Shown: one piece after another, positions 1 through 6,894 of the stretch
Layout: each line of letters opens with the position of its first letter
How positions within the stretch are numbered: position 1 is the stretch's first letter
Translations under genes and position numbers: made by a program
The notes under the pieces: generated by a model
What the model was told of the DNA's origin: nothing
Databases searched by the model: none
The model's input: the letters and a program-made list of their open reading frames with translations, nothing else
NCBI GenBank assembly: GCA_900554725.1
Contig: USII01000050.1
Coordinates: 1 to 7,440, forward strand
Length of the DNA: 7,440 nt
Source: an uncultured Eubacteriales bacterium
GTDB lineage: Bacteria; Bacillota; Clostridia; Christensenellales; Christensenellaceae
Direction: 5' to 3'

Positions 1-445
1 CATCGATGGGGCAGGTATAGCCCATGCGCCGCAGATCCTGCTTATTGAATTCGGATACGGCAAGGCAGTATTCCACTTTATCTGCGATGCGGCGCGTTTG
101 TTCCAGGCCTTCCTTTGTCATGGTTTCGCCGTGAATGCTGTATCCCCGGAAAAACTGGGGCGGCGTGATATTATGATAGATCATGATCTTGCGGCAGGGA
201 GCCTCTGCGAAATCGTCTGTCAGCTTGGAGCCGGCCGCATTGTGATAGAGGAGAATATCCTCTTTGCGCAGCTTCATCTTCTGATAAGGGCGCGCCTCCC
301 TCTGGCAGCTCGCCTGAATATCCAGGGCATAAAGCTCCGCATCATAACCCATTTTCAAAAGCGCGCGGTTGATGGCCATGGCATCGTTGCCGACGGCATC
401 CCCGCGCCGAAGCGAAGGAAGTGTTTGCAGTATTTTCATGGGCAT
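1..445 (-). CDS. Family 4 glycosyltransferase, N-terminal part (3' end off the left edge)
   Basis: This is the N-terminal Rossmann half of a GT-B fold glycosyltransferase that should add a sugar from a nucleotide donor to a growing cytoplasmic glycan. About 148 residues are present, against roughly 350-400 for a full enzyme. It begins MPMKILQTLPSLRRGDAVGN. The glycine-rich GDAVGNDA segment (residues 15-22), LLYHNAAGS (65-73), IMIYHNITPPQFF (87-99) and a later VSEFNKQDL stretch are typical of glycosyltransferases found beside Wzm/Wzt exporters. I chose the ATG at 445 because an AAGGAG site (451-456) lies 5 nt upstream and the ATG overlaps the preceding stop as TAATG. The in-frame ATG at 439 (MKILQT) is a reasonable alternative with 11-nt spacing. 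It is the last visible gene of the manA operon. Donor and linkage cannot be told; a mannosyltransferase is plausible from context only. Confidence 0.85.
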   Translation of the reverse strand, partial: MPMKILQTLPSLRRGDAVGNDAMAINRALLKMGYDAELYALDIQASCQREARPYQKMKLRKEDILLYHNAAGSKLTDDFAEAPCRKIMIYHNITPPQFFRGYSIHGETMTKEGLEQTRRIADKVEYCLAVSEFNKQDLRRMGYTCPID

Positions 446-456
446 TACCTCTCCTT
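443..456 (-). promoter_or_regulatory. TAATG stop/start overlap with Shine-Dalgarno site
   Basis: On the minus strand the TAA stop of the accessory gene (447-445) shares its last A with an ATG (445-443), and AAGGAG (456-451) lies 5 nt before that ATG. This arrangement usually gives translational coupling and supports starting the glycosyltransferase at 445 rather than 439. Confidence 0.65.
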
Positions 457-858
457 ACTGCCCTGCACATCCTGCAGCTGCTTTTCCAGCTCTCCCAGGC
501 GCTTTTCCAGCGCATAAATATAATCCCGCGCCTGCCCCACGCTCTGCATAACCGCCGCATTAAAGGCATTCTGGCTCTCCACCAGGGGCGTTGTGATAAA
601 GTTCGTCATTTTTCGCACAATGCGCTTGATAAAGCGAACGACGGGGTTCCCTCCAATCGGCGCATACTGCTCCACCCTGCTATATGCCTGCGCAAGCTGC
701 ACCGATTCCAAAAAAGCCTGCATATCAAAAGGCGCAATCTGTTCCACCAAACCAAGCGGCAGCACCGTAAATTCCGGAATATCCGCTTTGAGGTTGTTTT
801 TGGCAATTTCCGCGCGAACCTCTTCCATGATTTGCTTCAGGCTGATCGCCTCATCCAT
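445..858 (-). CDS. Small accessory protein of the Wzt-type polysaccharide locus, function unknown
   Basis: This 137-residue protein has no enzyme motif that I can see. Residues 1-60 look mostly helical and acidic. Residues 66-92 contain APIGGNPVVRFIKRIVRKM and a following hydrophobic stretch, giving a basic amphipathic helix that could lie on a membrane. Residues 96-106 read QNAFNAAVMQS. Residues about 107-130 (from ARDYIYALEKR onward) look like a short coiled coil. From memory, the R/K-rich helix followed by QN-x-FN-x-x-V resembles a module often found at the N-terminus of methyltransferases or glycosyltransferases in polysaccharide loci. Here it stands alone. I chose the ATG at 858 because GGGAGG (868-873) lies 9 nt upstream and the wzt stop ends 1 nt before it; the longer reading from 891 would start inside wzt. 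Its place between wzt and a glycosyltransferase suggests a scaffold or membrane-anchoring role in glycan assembly, which is inference. Confidence 0.8.
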   Translation of the reverse strand: MDEAISLKQIMEEVRAEIAKNNLKADIPEFTVLPLGLVEQIAPFDMQAFLESVQLAQAYSRVEQYAPIGGNPVVRFIKRIVRKMTNFITTPLVESQNAFNAAVMQSVGQARDYIYALEKRLGELEKQLQDVQGSKER

Positions 859-859
859 C

Positions 860-2161
860 TTATTCGTCCTCCCAGCTAAAAGTATGAGCAATTCTGCTGA
901 TCCCGATATCCGTACATTCAGAGATCATCTCAAAAAACACCATATCCAGCCGATAATCCACCGGCTCCGCAGCACCCTGCTCGATTGAAAGATCTACCAC
1001 ATATGCCCCCGGAACCAAATCCAGGGAGCCAAGCTCGATGGTAAGCACGCCATCTTTTTCCAAATTGAATTTATCGAAGCCGTCAATGCGTGTATTTGTC
1101 CCGTAACAGCGGATTCCATCCAATGTAAAAATTCCAAACCCAAATACAGCATCCTCCACCGGCTGAAAAACGCGGTAGCGTATCCGGAGCTTTGCCGGGC
1201 TGCCCACGGAAAACAGCTTCTGCTCCTGGCCCTGGGCATCCAGCATGGCGACAGATTCAATCACTGCCGCGCCATTTCCCCAGCGCTTTGTGCTGCGCGA
1301 AACATTCGGGTCGTGCTTTTCCTCCTCTTCCACCGTCTCCTGACCCTGAGGGTTTTCGGCAGCCTCCTGTTCGTGCTTTTCTTCCTGCTCCTCGGCTCTC
1401 TGGGCTGCCTCTTTCTTGGCAATTTCCTGCCGTTTTTCTCCCATAAAGCCCGAATATGCCGCGTGAACTTCCCTTGGTTTGCCATCCTCGCGAATGCGGC
1501 CATCCTGTATCCAGATGGTGCGATCGCAAATCTGCTCGATTTGCTGCAGAGAATGGGAAACGAGCACGATAGTCACACCCTCGCTCTTGATCTGCCGCAG
1601 GCGATTAAAGCATTTGATCTGGAAGTTGGCATCGCCCACTGCCAGGATTTCATCGATCAGAAGGATATCCGCATCCACATTGATGGCAACGGAGAATGCC
1701 AGGCGCATATACATTCCGGAAGAATAGGTGCGCACAGGGTTATCGATAAACTCCTCCAGCTCGGAAAAGGAGATGATCTCTTCCAGGCGCGCATCGATTT
1801 CTTTCTTGGTAAGCCCGAAAATAGCGGCATTAATATAGATATTTTCCCTGCCGCTCATATCCGGATGGAACCCGGCGCCCAGCTCTATGAGACTGGAGAC
1901 GCGCCCCTTGATTTCAATGCTGCCTTCGTTCGGATACATAATGCGTGTGAGCAGCTTTAAAAGCGTGCTTTTTCCGCAGCCGTTGTGCCCGATGAGTCCC
2001 ACCGCTTCGCCGCGGTCTACCTCGAAGCTGACGCCATCCAGCACCGTGCGCACTTCATATTTATTTCTTTTAAAAGAGAGGAAGCGCTCCTTCAGGCTTG
2101 AGCCCTTATCCAGATAAACCCGGAATTTCTTTTTTACATTTTGAACCTTGATCACACTCAT
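860..2161 (-). CDS. wzt: Polysaccharide ABC exporter ATPase with C-terminal glycan-binding domain (Wzt type)
   Basis: This 433-residue cytoplasmic ATPase powers export of a lipid-linked polysaccharide through the Wzm permease. The nucleotide-binding domain fills residues 1-240: Walker A GHNGCGKST (58-66), ELGAGFHPDMSGREN in the Q-loop region (93-107), signature YSSGM (146-150), Walker B DILLIDE with the presumed catalytic Glu171 (165-171), the D-loop AVGD (174-177) and the H-loop His203. A very acidic, Glu/Lys/Gln-rich linker follows (about 241-290). Residues 291-433 (from about TKRWGNGAAVIESV) match the Wzt C-terminal domain, which in characterised O-antigen exporters binds the chain end. 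This extension separates it from the teichoic acid ATPase TagH and from short KpsT-type ATPases. The start at 2161 has GGTGAG just upstream, in a 12-nt gap after wzm. The accessory gene begins 1 nt after its stop. Confidence 0.93.
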   Translation of the reverse strand: MSVIKVQNVKKKFRVYLDKGSSLKERFLSFKRNKYEVRTVLDGVSFEVDRGEAVGLIGHNGCGKSTLLKLLTRIMYPNEGSIEIKGRVSSLIELGAGFHPDMSGRENIYINAAIFGLTKKEIDARLEEIISFSELEEFIDNPVRTYSSGMYMRLAFSVAINVDADILLIDEILAVGDANFQIKCFNRLRQIKSEGVTIVLVSHSLQQIEQICDRTIWIQDGRIREDGKPREVHAAYSGFMGEKRQEIAKKEAAQRAEEQEEKHEQEAAENPQGQETVEEEEKHDPNVSRSTKRWGNGAAVIESVAMLDAQGQEQKLFSVGSPAKLRIRYRVFQPVEDAVFGFGIFTLDGIRCYGTNTRIDGFDKFNLEKDGVLTIELGSLDLVPGAYVVDLSIEQGAAEPVDYRLDMVFFEMISECTDIGISRIAHTFSWEDE

Positions 2162-2173
2162 GCGCTCACCACC

Positions 2174-2950
2174 CTACATTTCTTCCGCAAACCGCTTTTT
2201 GAGCCGGCTGAATATCCAAAAACCAACCAGCATGAACAAAAGGCCCATGCCCGCCGCCATCAAAAGCGTAGAGAGATCCGGCGCTTTGGCGTAGTAGAGG
2301 ATATCCCGATAGGCGATGGTGATGGGCGTCATGGGGTTGAGCATGAAAAGATTGCGCAGCTCCTGAGGAACGATATCCACAGAATACATGACGGGCGTGA
2401 GATATTGCCAGGCCATCATAAAAATTCCTAAAATAAACTCCATATCCCGGAAATAGACCGTCACGGCAGAGGCGATCAGCGTGATGCCCAGCGCCAGAAA
2501 ATACTCCACCAGCATGATGATGGGAAGATAGAGCAGCGCGACCGGGTTGATGGGCGTTCCGGAAAGGAAGATCACCAAAAACACGACGATAAACGAATAG
2601 AGCATATTGATAAACGCGCTGGTGACATGGGAAATGGGAAGCACTTCCCTTGGGAAGTATATCTTCGTGACCATCCCCGACTGATGCAGCACGCAGCCCG
2701 CTCCGCCCGTAATCGCCGTGGAGAAAAACAGCCACGGGATCAGCGCGACAAACAAAAACAGATAGTAATTTTCTATATCGGATTTCAGCAGGAAGGAAAA
2801 TACAAATGTATAGACCACCAGCTGCAAAAGCGGATTTAGAAATGTCCATAAAAAGCCGAACACAGAGCCCTTATAGCGCCCGCGGAGATCGCGCTTTACC
2901 AGGCTGAAAATCATCTGGCGGTAACTATAGAGTTCTTTTAATATGCCCAT
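2174..2950 (-). CDS. wzm: Polysaccharide ABC exporter permease (Wzm type)
   Basis: This 258-residue integral membrane protein forms the channel for glycan export together with Wzt, as a presumed dimer in the cytoplasmic membrane. It has the ABC-2 permease layout: a cytoplasmic N-terminal amphipathic segment with RDLRGRYKGSVFGFLW (20-35), then about six membrane segments near residues 34-55, 62-83, 112-133, 138-163, 170-190 and 229-248. The KIYFPREVLP motif (96-105) sits in the first cytoplasmic loop, typical of Wzm/TagG-like permeases. Length matches the family. The ATG at 2950 follows a GGGAAGAGGG-rich site in the 12-nt gap after manC, and wzt begins 12 nt downstream. Sequence alone does not tell Wzm from TagG well; the call rests on the adjacent ATPase, which has a Wzt C-terminal domain, and on the GDP-mannose genes. 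Confidence 0.93.
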   Translation of the reverse strand: MGILKELYSYRQMIFSLVKRDLRGRYKGSVFGFLWTFLNPLLQLVVYTFVFSFLLKSDIENYYLFLFVALIPWLFFSTAITGGAGCVLHQSGMVTKIYFPREVLPISHVTSAFINMLYSFIVVFLVIFLSGTPINPVALLYLPIIMLVEYFLALGITLIASAVTVYFRDMEFILGIFMMAWQYLTPVMYSVDIVPQELRNLFMLNPMTPITIAYRDILYYAKAPDLSTLLMAAGMGLLFMLVGFWIFSRLKKRFAEEM

Positions 2951-2962
2951 AAGCCCTCTTCC

Positions 2963-4033
2963 CTACAAATACTGCTCTTTGCCGGATTGGCGCAGCGATT
3001 CCAGAATCTTTTTAATTTCTCCGGCGCTCTGCTTATCGCAGATAAGCGTCGCATCCGGGGTATCTACGATGATCAGATCTCTCAGGCCAACAGCGGCCAG
3101 AAGCTTCTGGCCACCTTCAATGGTGCAGCCCCGGATATCATAGCTTACCACATTGCCCTTGATGAGGTTTTGGTGCTCATCCACAGGGTTGATGCGCTCC
3201 ACAGCCAGCCAGCTTCCCACATCATCCCAGCCAAAGTTTCCGGGGAGAATATAGATGTCCCCCGCCTTTTCCATGATGCCATAGTCTATAGATTCGCCTT
3301 TCATGGCGGTAAATTCAGCTTCCAGCACCTGCTCATAGCAGGCCTTTCCTATGCTGCTGCCTATGCGGCAGAGGGCCTCAAAAAGCTGCGGCATATGCCT
3401 TTTTATATTGGCGCGGATGCTGGAAACTTTCCAGATGAACATGCCGCTGTTCCAAAGGTAATCCCCGCTCTTTAAATAGCGCTCTGCAGTGGGCCTGTCC
3501 GGCTTTTCCACAAATCGCTCCACCTCATAGGCCGCGCCCCTGCGCGCACCCGAGCGGAACTTGATATAGCCGTATCCCGTCTCGGGATAGGCGGGCGTAA
3601 TGCCCAGCGTCACCAGGTTTTCCCCTTCCTGCGCAACTTCCGCCGCGCTTTTTAGGGTATCGGCAAACACAGAGGGCATCTTGATCAGGTGATCCGAAGG
3701 GAGCACCAGCATGATGGCATCTTCGTATTTTTTTGCAATATGCTCTGCCCCAAGGCCAATGCAGGGCGCCGTATTGCGGCCCACCGGCTCCAGCAGAATA
3801 TTCTGCTCCGGAATGCCCGGCAGCTGCTGACAAACCAGCTCTTTATATGCCCGATTGGTGGCGACATATACATCCTCTATCGCTACAAGGCCAGAAATGC
3901 GCTCTACTGTCAGCTGGATCATCGTCTTGCCATCCCCTGTAAGGGAAAGGAACTGCTTGGGCAGCCGCGTTCTGCTCTTTGGCCAAAACCGCTCGCCTTT
4001 TCCCCCAGCCATGATCAGTGCCGTCATCTTCAT
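2963..4033 (-). CDS. manC: Mannose-1-phosphate guanylyltransferase (GDP-mannose pyrophosphorylase)
   Basis: This 356-residue cytoplasmic enzyme makes GDP-mannose from mannose-1-phosphate and GTP. The nucleotide-binding signature GGKGERFWPKSR (10-21) is followed by LPKQFLSL (24-31), EPVGRNTAPC (82-91), PSDH (112-115), TGYGYI (152-157), FVEKPD (174-179), WNSGMFIW (194-201), ESIDYGIMEK (247-256) and GWDDVGSW (268-275), all in the expected order. It is the short single-domain form. The C-terminal cupin isomerase domain of the roughly 470-residue bifunctional enzymes is missing, and a separate manA lies just upstream to supply that activity. The ATG at 4033 has GGAGG 9 nt upstream; the ATG two codons later is a weaker alternative. 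The gap to manA is 15 nt and to wzm 12 nt. Its place directly before the exporter suggests that the exported glycan contains mannose or a sugar derived from GDP-mannose. Confidence 0.96.
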   Translation of the reverse strand: MKMTALIMAGGKGERFWPKSRTRLPKQFLSLTGDGKTMIQLTVERISGLVAIEDVYVATNRAYKELVCQQLPGIPEQNILLEPVGRNTAPCIGLGAEHIAKKYEDAIMLVLPSDHLIKMPSVFADTLKSAAEVAQEGENLVTLGITPAYPETGYGYIKFRSGARRGAAYEVERFVEKPDRPTAERYLKSGDYLWNSGMFIWKVSSIRANIKRHMPQLFEALCRIGSSIGKACYEQVLEAEFTAMKGESIDYGIMEKAGDIYILPGNFGWDDVGSWLAVERINPVDEHQNLIKGNVVSYDIRGCTIEGGQKLLAAVGLRDLIIVDTPDATLICDKQSAGEIKKILESLRQSGKEQYL

Positions 4034-4048
4034 GATATGCTTCCTCCA

Positions 4049-5011
4049 TTAAATATGCGCGAAAAGCGCCATGCACGCGCCTTCCACCTCGTATGCCCCA
4101 AGGCCGGCAGGCAGAAAATAGCAGTCGCCCGCCTGAAAGGCAAAGCGCTCCCCTGCAAAGAGAATATTGCCTTTTCCTTCCAAAAACAGAAGGCACTGAA
4201 AGCTTTCCTCTTTGCAGCAGAGCTCGATTCTGGTTTCCACATCCAGCCTCTTCATTTTGAAATATTCGCATGAAAAGAGGGCAGAAAGGGCATTTGCCCC
4301 TGCCTTTTTGCTCTGTATTGCCTTTTCTGCGCCCTGCTGAGGCGTATAGTCGATAACCTCCGCCGCCTTTTCAAGGTGCAGCTCCCGAAGGTTGCCCTGG
4401 GCATCTTTTCTGTTAAAATCATAGACGCGGTATGTCGTATCCGAGTTCTGCTGAACCTCCGCCACCAGCGCTCCGCCTTCCAGGGAGTGCAGAATGCCCG
4501 GATGGTTATACCAAACCTGCCCGGGCTGCACAGGCGCCTGGTTGACAACCTGCTCCAGCGTGCCCGCAAGCGCATGCTGCTTGAGCTGCTCTTTTGTGAT
4601 GGGCTCCTTTAGCCCATAATAGATGCGCGCGCCCGGGTTGGCCGAGACGATATACCATGCCTCCGCTTTTCCCTCTTCTCCCGGCCCTGCGTTTTCATCC
4701 GAAGGGTGCACCTGGATGGAGATGGGCTTTTCCACATCCAAAAACTTCACTAAAATGGGGAACTTATCCAAAGAGGAGAACTGCGGCGAAACCGCCTGCG
4801 GAAATTTGCTGATATATTCATCAAATGCCATGCCCTCGTATGGGCCCTGGGCAATGCGGCTCAGCCCGGCCTTTTGCGTGGAAAGTTCCCAGCTCTCCGC
4901 CGTAACGGCAAGCCCGGAATCCTTTCCAAACTTGCGCTTTAAGGTGTCCCCTCCCCAAAGGGAGCCTTTATAGGCTGGCTGCATTTTGAGTGGATAACGC
5001 TTGAGCTCCAT
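4049..5011 (-). CDS. manA: Mannose-6-phosphate isomerase, type I (zinc-dependent)
   Basis: This 320-residue cytoplasmic enzyme interconverts fructose-6-phosphate and mannose-6-phosphate, the entry step to GDP-mannose. It is the short Firmicutes-type enzyme: LKMQPAYKGSLWGG near the N-terminus (8-21), then probable zinc ligands in SIQVHPSDE (Gln100, His102), KAEAWY (Glu117) and GILHSL (His175), and the active-site stretch YRVYDFNR (194-201). A second cupin-like domain fills the C-terminal 70 residues. I chose the ATG at 5011. A longer reading from a TTG at 5056 would add 15 residues unlike the family, and that codon lies almost at or upstream of the predicted transcription start. The Shine-Dalgarno site is weak (GTGAG, 6 nt upstream). 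It is the first gene of the minus-strand operon and is transcribed divergently from the phosphohexomutase gene. Confidence 0.95.
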   Translation of the reverse strand: MELKRYPLKMQPAYKGSLWGGDTLKRKFGKDSGLAVTAESWELSTQKAGLSRIAQGPYEGMAFDEYISKFPQAVSPQFSSLDKFPILVKFLDVEKPISIQVHPSDENAGPGEEGKAEAWYIVSANPGARIYYGLKEPITKEQLKQHALAGTLEQVVNQAPVQPGQVWYNHPGILHSLEGGALVAEVQQNSDTTYRVYDFNRKDAQGNLRELHLEKAAEVIDYTPQQGAEKAIQSKKAGANALSALFSCEYFKMKRLDVETRIELCCKEESFQCLLFLEGKGNILFAGERFAFQAGDCYFLPAGLGAYEVEGACMALFAHI

Positions 5012-5059
5012 ATCATTCTCACTTTTCTTCTGTAAATTATTGTCGCTTAATCTCAATGA

Positions 5060-5088
5060 AGTATACCATACAAGCGCCGTCCTTTCAA
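5060..5088 (-). promoter_or_regulatory. Sigma-A type promoter for the manA operon
   Basis: Read on the minus strand, a TTGAAA -35 box (5088-5083) and a TATACT -10 box (5065-5060) are separated by exactly 17 nt. A TG one base before the -10 box makes it an extended -10. Transcription should begin near 5053, giving a leader of about 40 nt before the manA ATG. No other promoter of this quality was seen within the operon. Confidence 0.75.
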
Positions 5089-5103
5089 GCTTGCGGCTTG
5101 AAA
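5083..5103. repeat. Perfect 8-bp inverted repeat holding both divergent -35 boxes
   Basis: TTTCAAGC (5083-5090) and GCTTGAAA (5096-5103) are exact inverse complements around a 5-bp centre, TTGCG. Each arm contains one of the two TTGAAA -35 hexamers. The dyad lies upstream of both predicted transcription starts, so it would act as DNA rather than as an RNA hairpin. It may be an operator, or only the result of two identical -35 regions placed back to back. Confidence 0.7.
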
Positions 5104-5126
5104 CGCTCTCCCTTTTATACTATAAT
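5098..5126 (+). promoter_or_regulatory. Sigma-A type promoter for pgcA
   Basis: A TTGAAA -35 box (5098-5103) and a perfect TATAAT -10 box (5121-5126) are separated by 17 nt. Transcription should begin near 5133, leaving a leader of about 28 nt with the Shine-Dalgarno site in it. The -35 box is 9 bp from that of the opposing manA promoter. Confidence 0.8.
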
Positions 5127-5150
5127 CAAAATATCTTTACGACATTTTCG

Positions 5151-5155
5151 AGGAG
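5151..5155 (+). promoter_or_regulatory. Shine-Dalgarno site that fixes the pgcA start
   Basis: AGGAG lies 5 nt before the ATG at 5161. The reading frame is open further upstream to an ATG at 5056, but that codon is upstream of the predicted promoter and its extra 35 residues do not resemble the family, so 5161 is the likely start. Confidence 0.8.
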
Positions 5156-5160
5156 AAATC

Positions 5161-6882
5161 ATGCAAAAACAAGCGTTTGAAACCTACCAGCTCTGGCTCT
5201 CCTCCCCGCTTTCAGATCCAGACCTGAAAGCCGAGCTAGAGCAGATTTCCGGCGATGAGGCTGCCATAGAGGATCGCTTTTATAGGGATCTCGAATTTGG
5301 CACGGGCGGTCTGCGCGGCGTGATTGGCGCGGGCACCAACCGGCTCAATGTGCACACGGTGGCCCGGGCGACTCAGGGCTATTGCAACTATCTTCATAAA
5401 AAATTTACAAATCCCTGCGTAGCCATCGCCTACGACAGCCGCATCAAATCCACACTGTTTGCCCAAACTGCAGCCAGCGTATTTGCTGCCAACGGCGTGC
5501 TTGTGCACCTCTATTCCGAGCTCATGCCCACACCCGCGCTCTCCTATGCCGTGCGCGCCCTCTCCTGCAACGGCGGCATTGTGGTGACGGCCAGCCACAA
5601 CCCCGCCAAGTATAACGGCTATAAAGTCTATGGCGAAGATGGCTGCCAGATTACGCCCGAAGCCGCCAAGAGCATCCTTTCAGAGATTTCGTGCGTGGAT
5701 ATTTTTAGAGATGTGCGCACCATGGATTTTGAACAGGGTGTTCGGGAAGGGAAGATTCTCTACATTCCCGATCAGCTCACTGCCGACTACCTGAACCGGG
5801 TTTCCAAAGAGGCCTTCCAGCCCGAAGGCATCGATAAGAATGTCGCCATCGTCTATACCCCTCTAAATGGTGCGGGGCTGCACTGCGTCACCCGCATCCT
5901 AAAGGAAAACGGGTATACAAATATTTCTGTCGTAAAAGAACAGGAAGAGCCGGATGGCAATTTCCCCACCTGCCCCTATCCCAACCCGGAGATCCGCGAA
6001 GCGCTGGAGCTGGGCCTCTCCTATTGCCAAAAACTTGGGGCCGACCTCCTTTTGGCCAACGACCCGGATTGTGACCGCGTGGGCACGGCAGTGCGCGATG
6101 GAGATCGCTACCGCCTGATTTCCGGCAACGAAATGGGCGTTCTTCTTTTTGATTATATCTGCCAGATGCGCACGCAAAAGGGCACAATGCCAAAAAACCC
6201 CGTCGCCGTCAAAACCATCGTCACAACAGAGATGGCGGCCAAAGTGTCGGAAGCCTATGGGGTAGAGCTGCGCAATGTGCTGACAGGCTTTAAATTTATC
6301 GGCGAGCAAATCGGCCTATTGGAGAAGGAAGGCCATGCGGAGCGCTATATCTGGGGGTTTGAGGAGAGCTATGGCTATCTTTCCGGCTCCTTTGTGCGCG
6401 ATAAGGATGGCGTCAATGCCTCTCTTCTCATCTGCGAAATGTTTGCCTACTATAAATCCAAAGGGCTTTCCCTGGTGGATGTGCTGCACGAGCTCTATGC
6501 CAAATACGGCGCCTTCCAAAACGCCCTTCAGAGCTTCACCTTCGAAGGCGCAGAAGGGTTTTTGACCATGCAATCCATCATGGCCCATTTTCGCGAGCAT
6601 GCGCCTAAGGAGGTGCTGGGCCGCAGGGTTCTTCAAGTGAGCGACTATAAAACCTCCCTTACAACCCGCCGTTCCGGAGAGACTGTTCCCATCCATATGC
6701 CCTCTTCGGATGTGATCAAGTTTGACCTGGAGGGGGATATCAGCATTGTTGTGCGCCCCTCTGGCACAGAGCCCAAGCTCAAGATCTACTATTCCGTCAA
6801 GGCCGAAAGCGAGGAGCAGGCCTGCGCGCTGGTAGAAGAATACCAGGCATACTACGAAAAGATGATGGACAGTTACCGCTGA
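5161..6882 (+). CDS. pgcA: Alpha-D-phosphohexomutase (phosphoglucomutase/phosphomannomutase)
   Basis: This 573-residue cytoplasmic enzyme moves phosphate between C6 and C1 of glucose and probably mannose. All four domain motifs are present: FGTGGLRG (46-53), the catalytic phosphoserine loop TASHNP with Ser145 (143-148), the metal-binding loop DPDCDR (301-306), the sugar-recognition segment GFEESYGY (399-406) and the phosphate-binding loop RPSGTEPK (532-539). Length and motif spacing fit the Firmicutes PgcA group (Bacillus subtilis PgcA is similar in size) rather than the roughly 450-residue GlmM or ManB groups. It has its own strong promoter, divergent from manA, and ends at a strong terminator. 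No other mutase is visible, so it may supply mannose-1-phosphate to ManC as well as glucose-1-phosphate for UDP-glucose. Substrate preference cannot be read from the sequence, so the symbol follows the family. Confidence 0.94.
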   Translation: MQKQAFETYQLWLSSPLSDPDLKAELEQISGDEAAIEDRFYRDLEFGTGGLRGVIGAGTNRLNVHTVARATQGYCNYLHKKFTNPCVAIAYDSRIKSTLFAQTAASVFAANGVLVHLYSELMPTPALSYAVRALSCNGGIVVTASHNPAKYNGYKVYGEDGCQITPEAAKSILSEISCVDIFRDVRTMDFEQGVREGKILYIPDQLTADYLNRVSKEAFQPEGIDKNVAIVYTPLNGAGLHCVTRILKENGYTNISVVKEQEEPDGNFPTCPYPNPEIREALELGLSYCQKLGADLLLANDPDCDRVGTAVRDGDRYRLISGNEMGVLLFDYICQMRTQKGTMPKNPVAVKTIVTTEMAAKVSEAYGVELRNVLTGFKFIGEQIGLLEKEGHAERYIWGFEESYGYLSGSFVRDKDGVNASLLICEMFAYYKSKGLSLVDVLHELYAKYGAFQNALQSFTFEGAEGFLTMQSIMAHFREHAPKEVLGRRVLQVSDYKTSLTTRRSGETVPIHMPSSDVIKFDLEGDISIVVRPSGTEPKLKIYYSVKAESEEQACALVEEYQAYYEKMMDSYR

Positions 6883-6894
6883 GGGCCAAAGCAC

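Noticed and set aside
859..891. Longer accessory protein starting at 891
   Set aside because: It would overlap the end of wzt by 32 nt. The ATG at 858 has GGGAGG at 9 nt and sits 1 nt after the wzt stop.
1313..1960. 215-codon open frame on the plus strand opposite wzt
   Set aside because: It is antisense to the well-supported Wzt coding sequence, and its product resembles no family. The open frame follows from codon bias in wzt.
5012..5056. Longer ManA starting at a TTG at 5056
   Set aside because: The codon lies at or just upstream of the predicted transcription start, has no Shine-Dalgarno site, and adds 15 residues not expected for this family.
5056..5160. Longer mutase starting at an ATG at 5056
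   Set aside because: It would begin upstream of the strong TTGAAA/TATAAT promoter, and the added 35 residues are a translation of promoter sequence. The ATG at 5161 has AGGAG at ideal spacing.
5899..6309. 136-codon open frame on the minus strand opposite pgcA
   Set aside because: The opposite strand encodes the mutase with all its catalytic motifs, and this frame has no plausible ribosome binding site or family resemblance.
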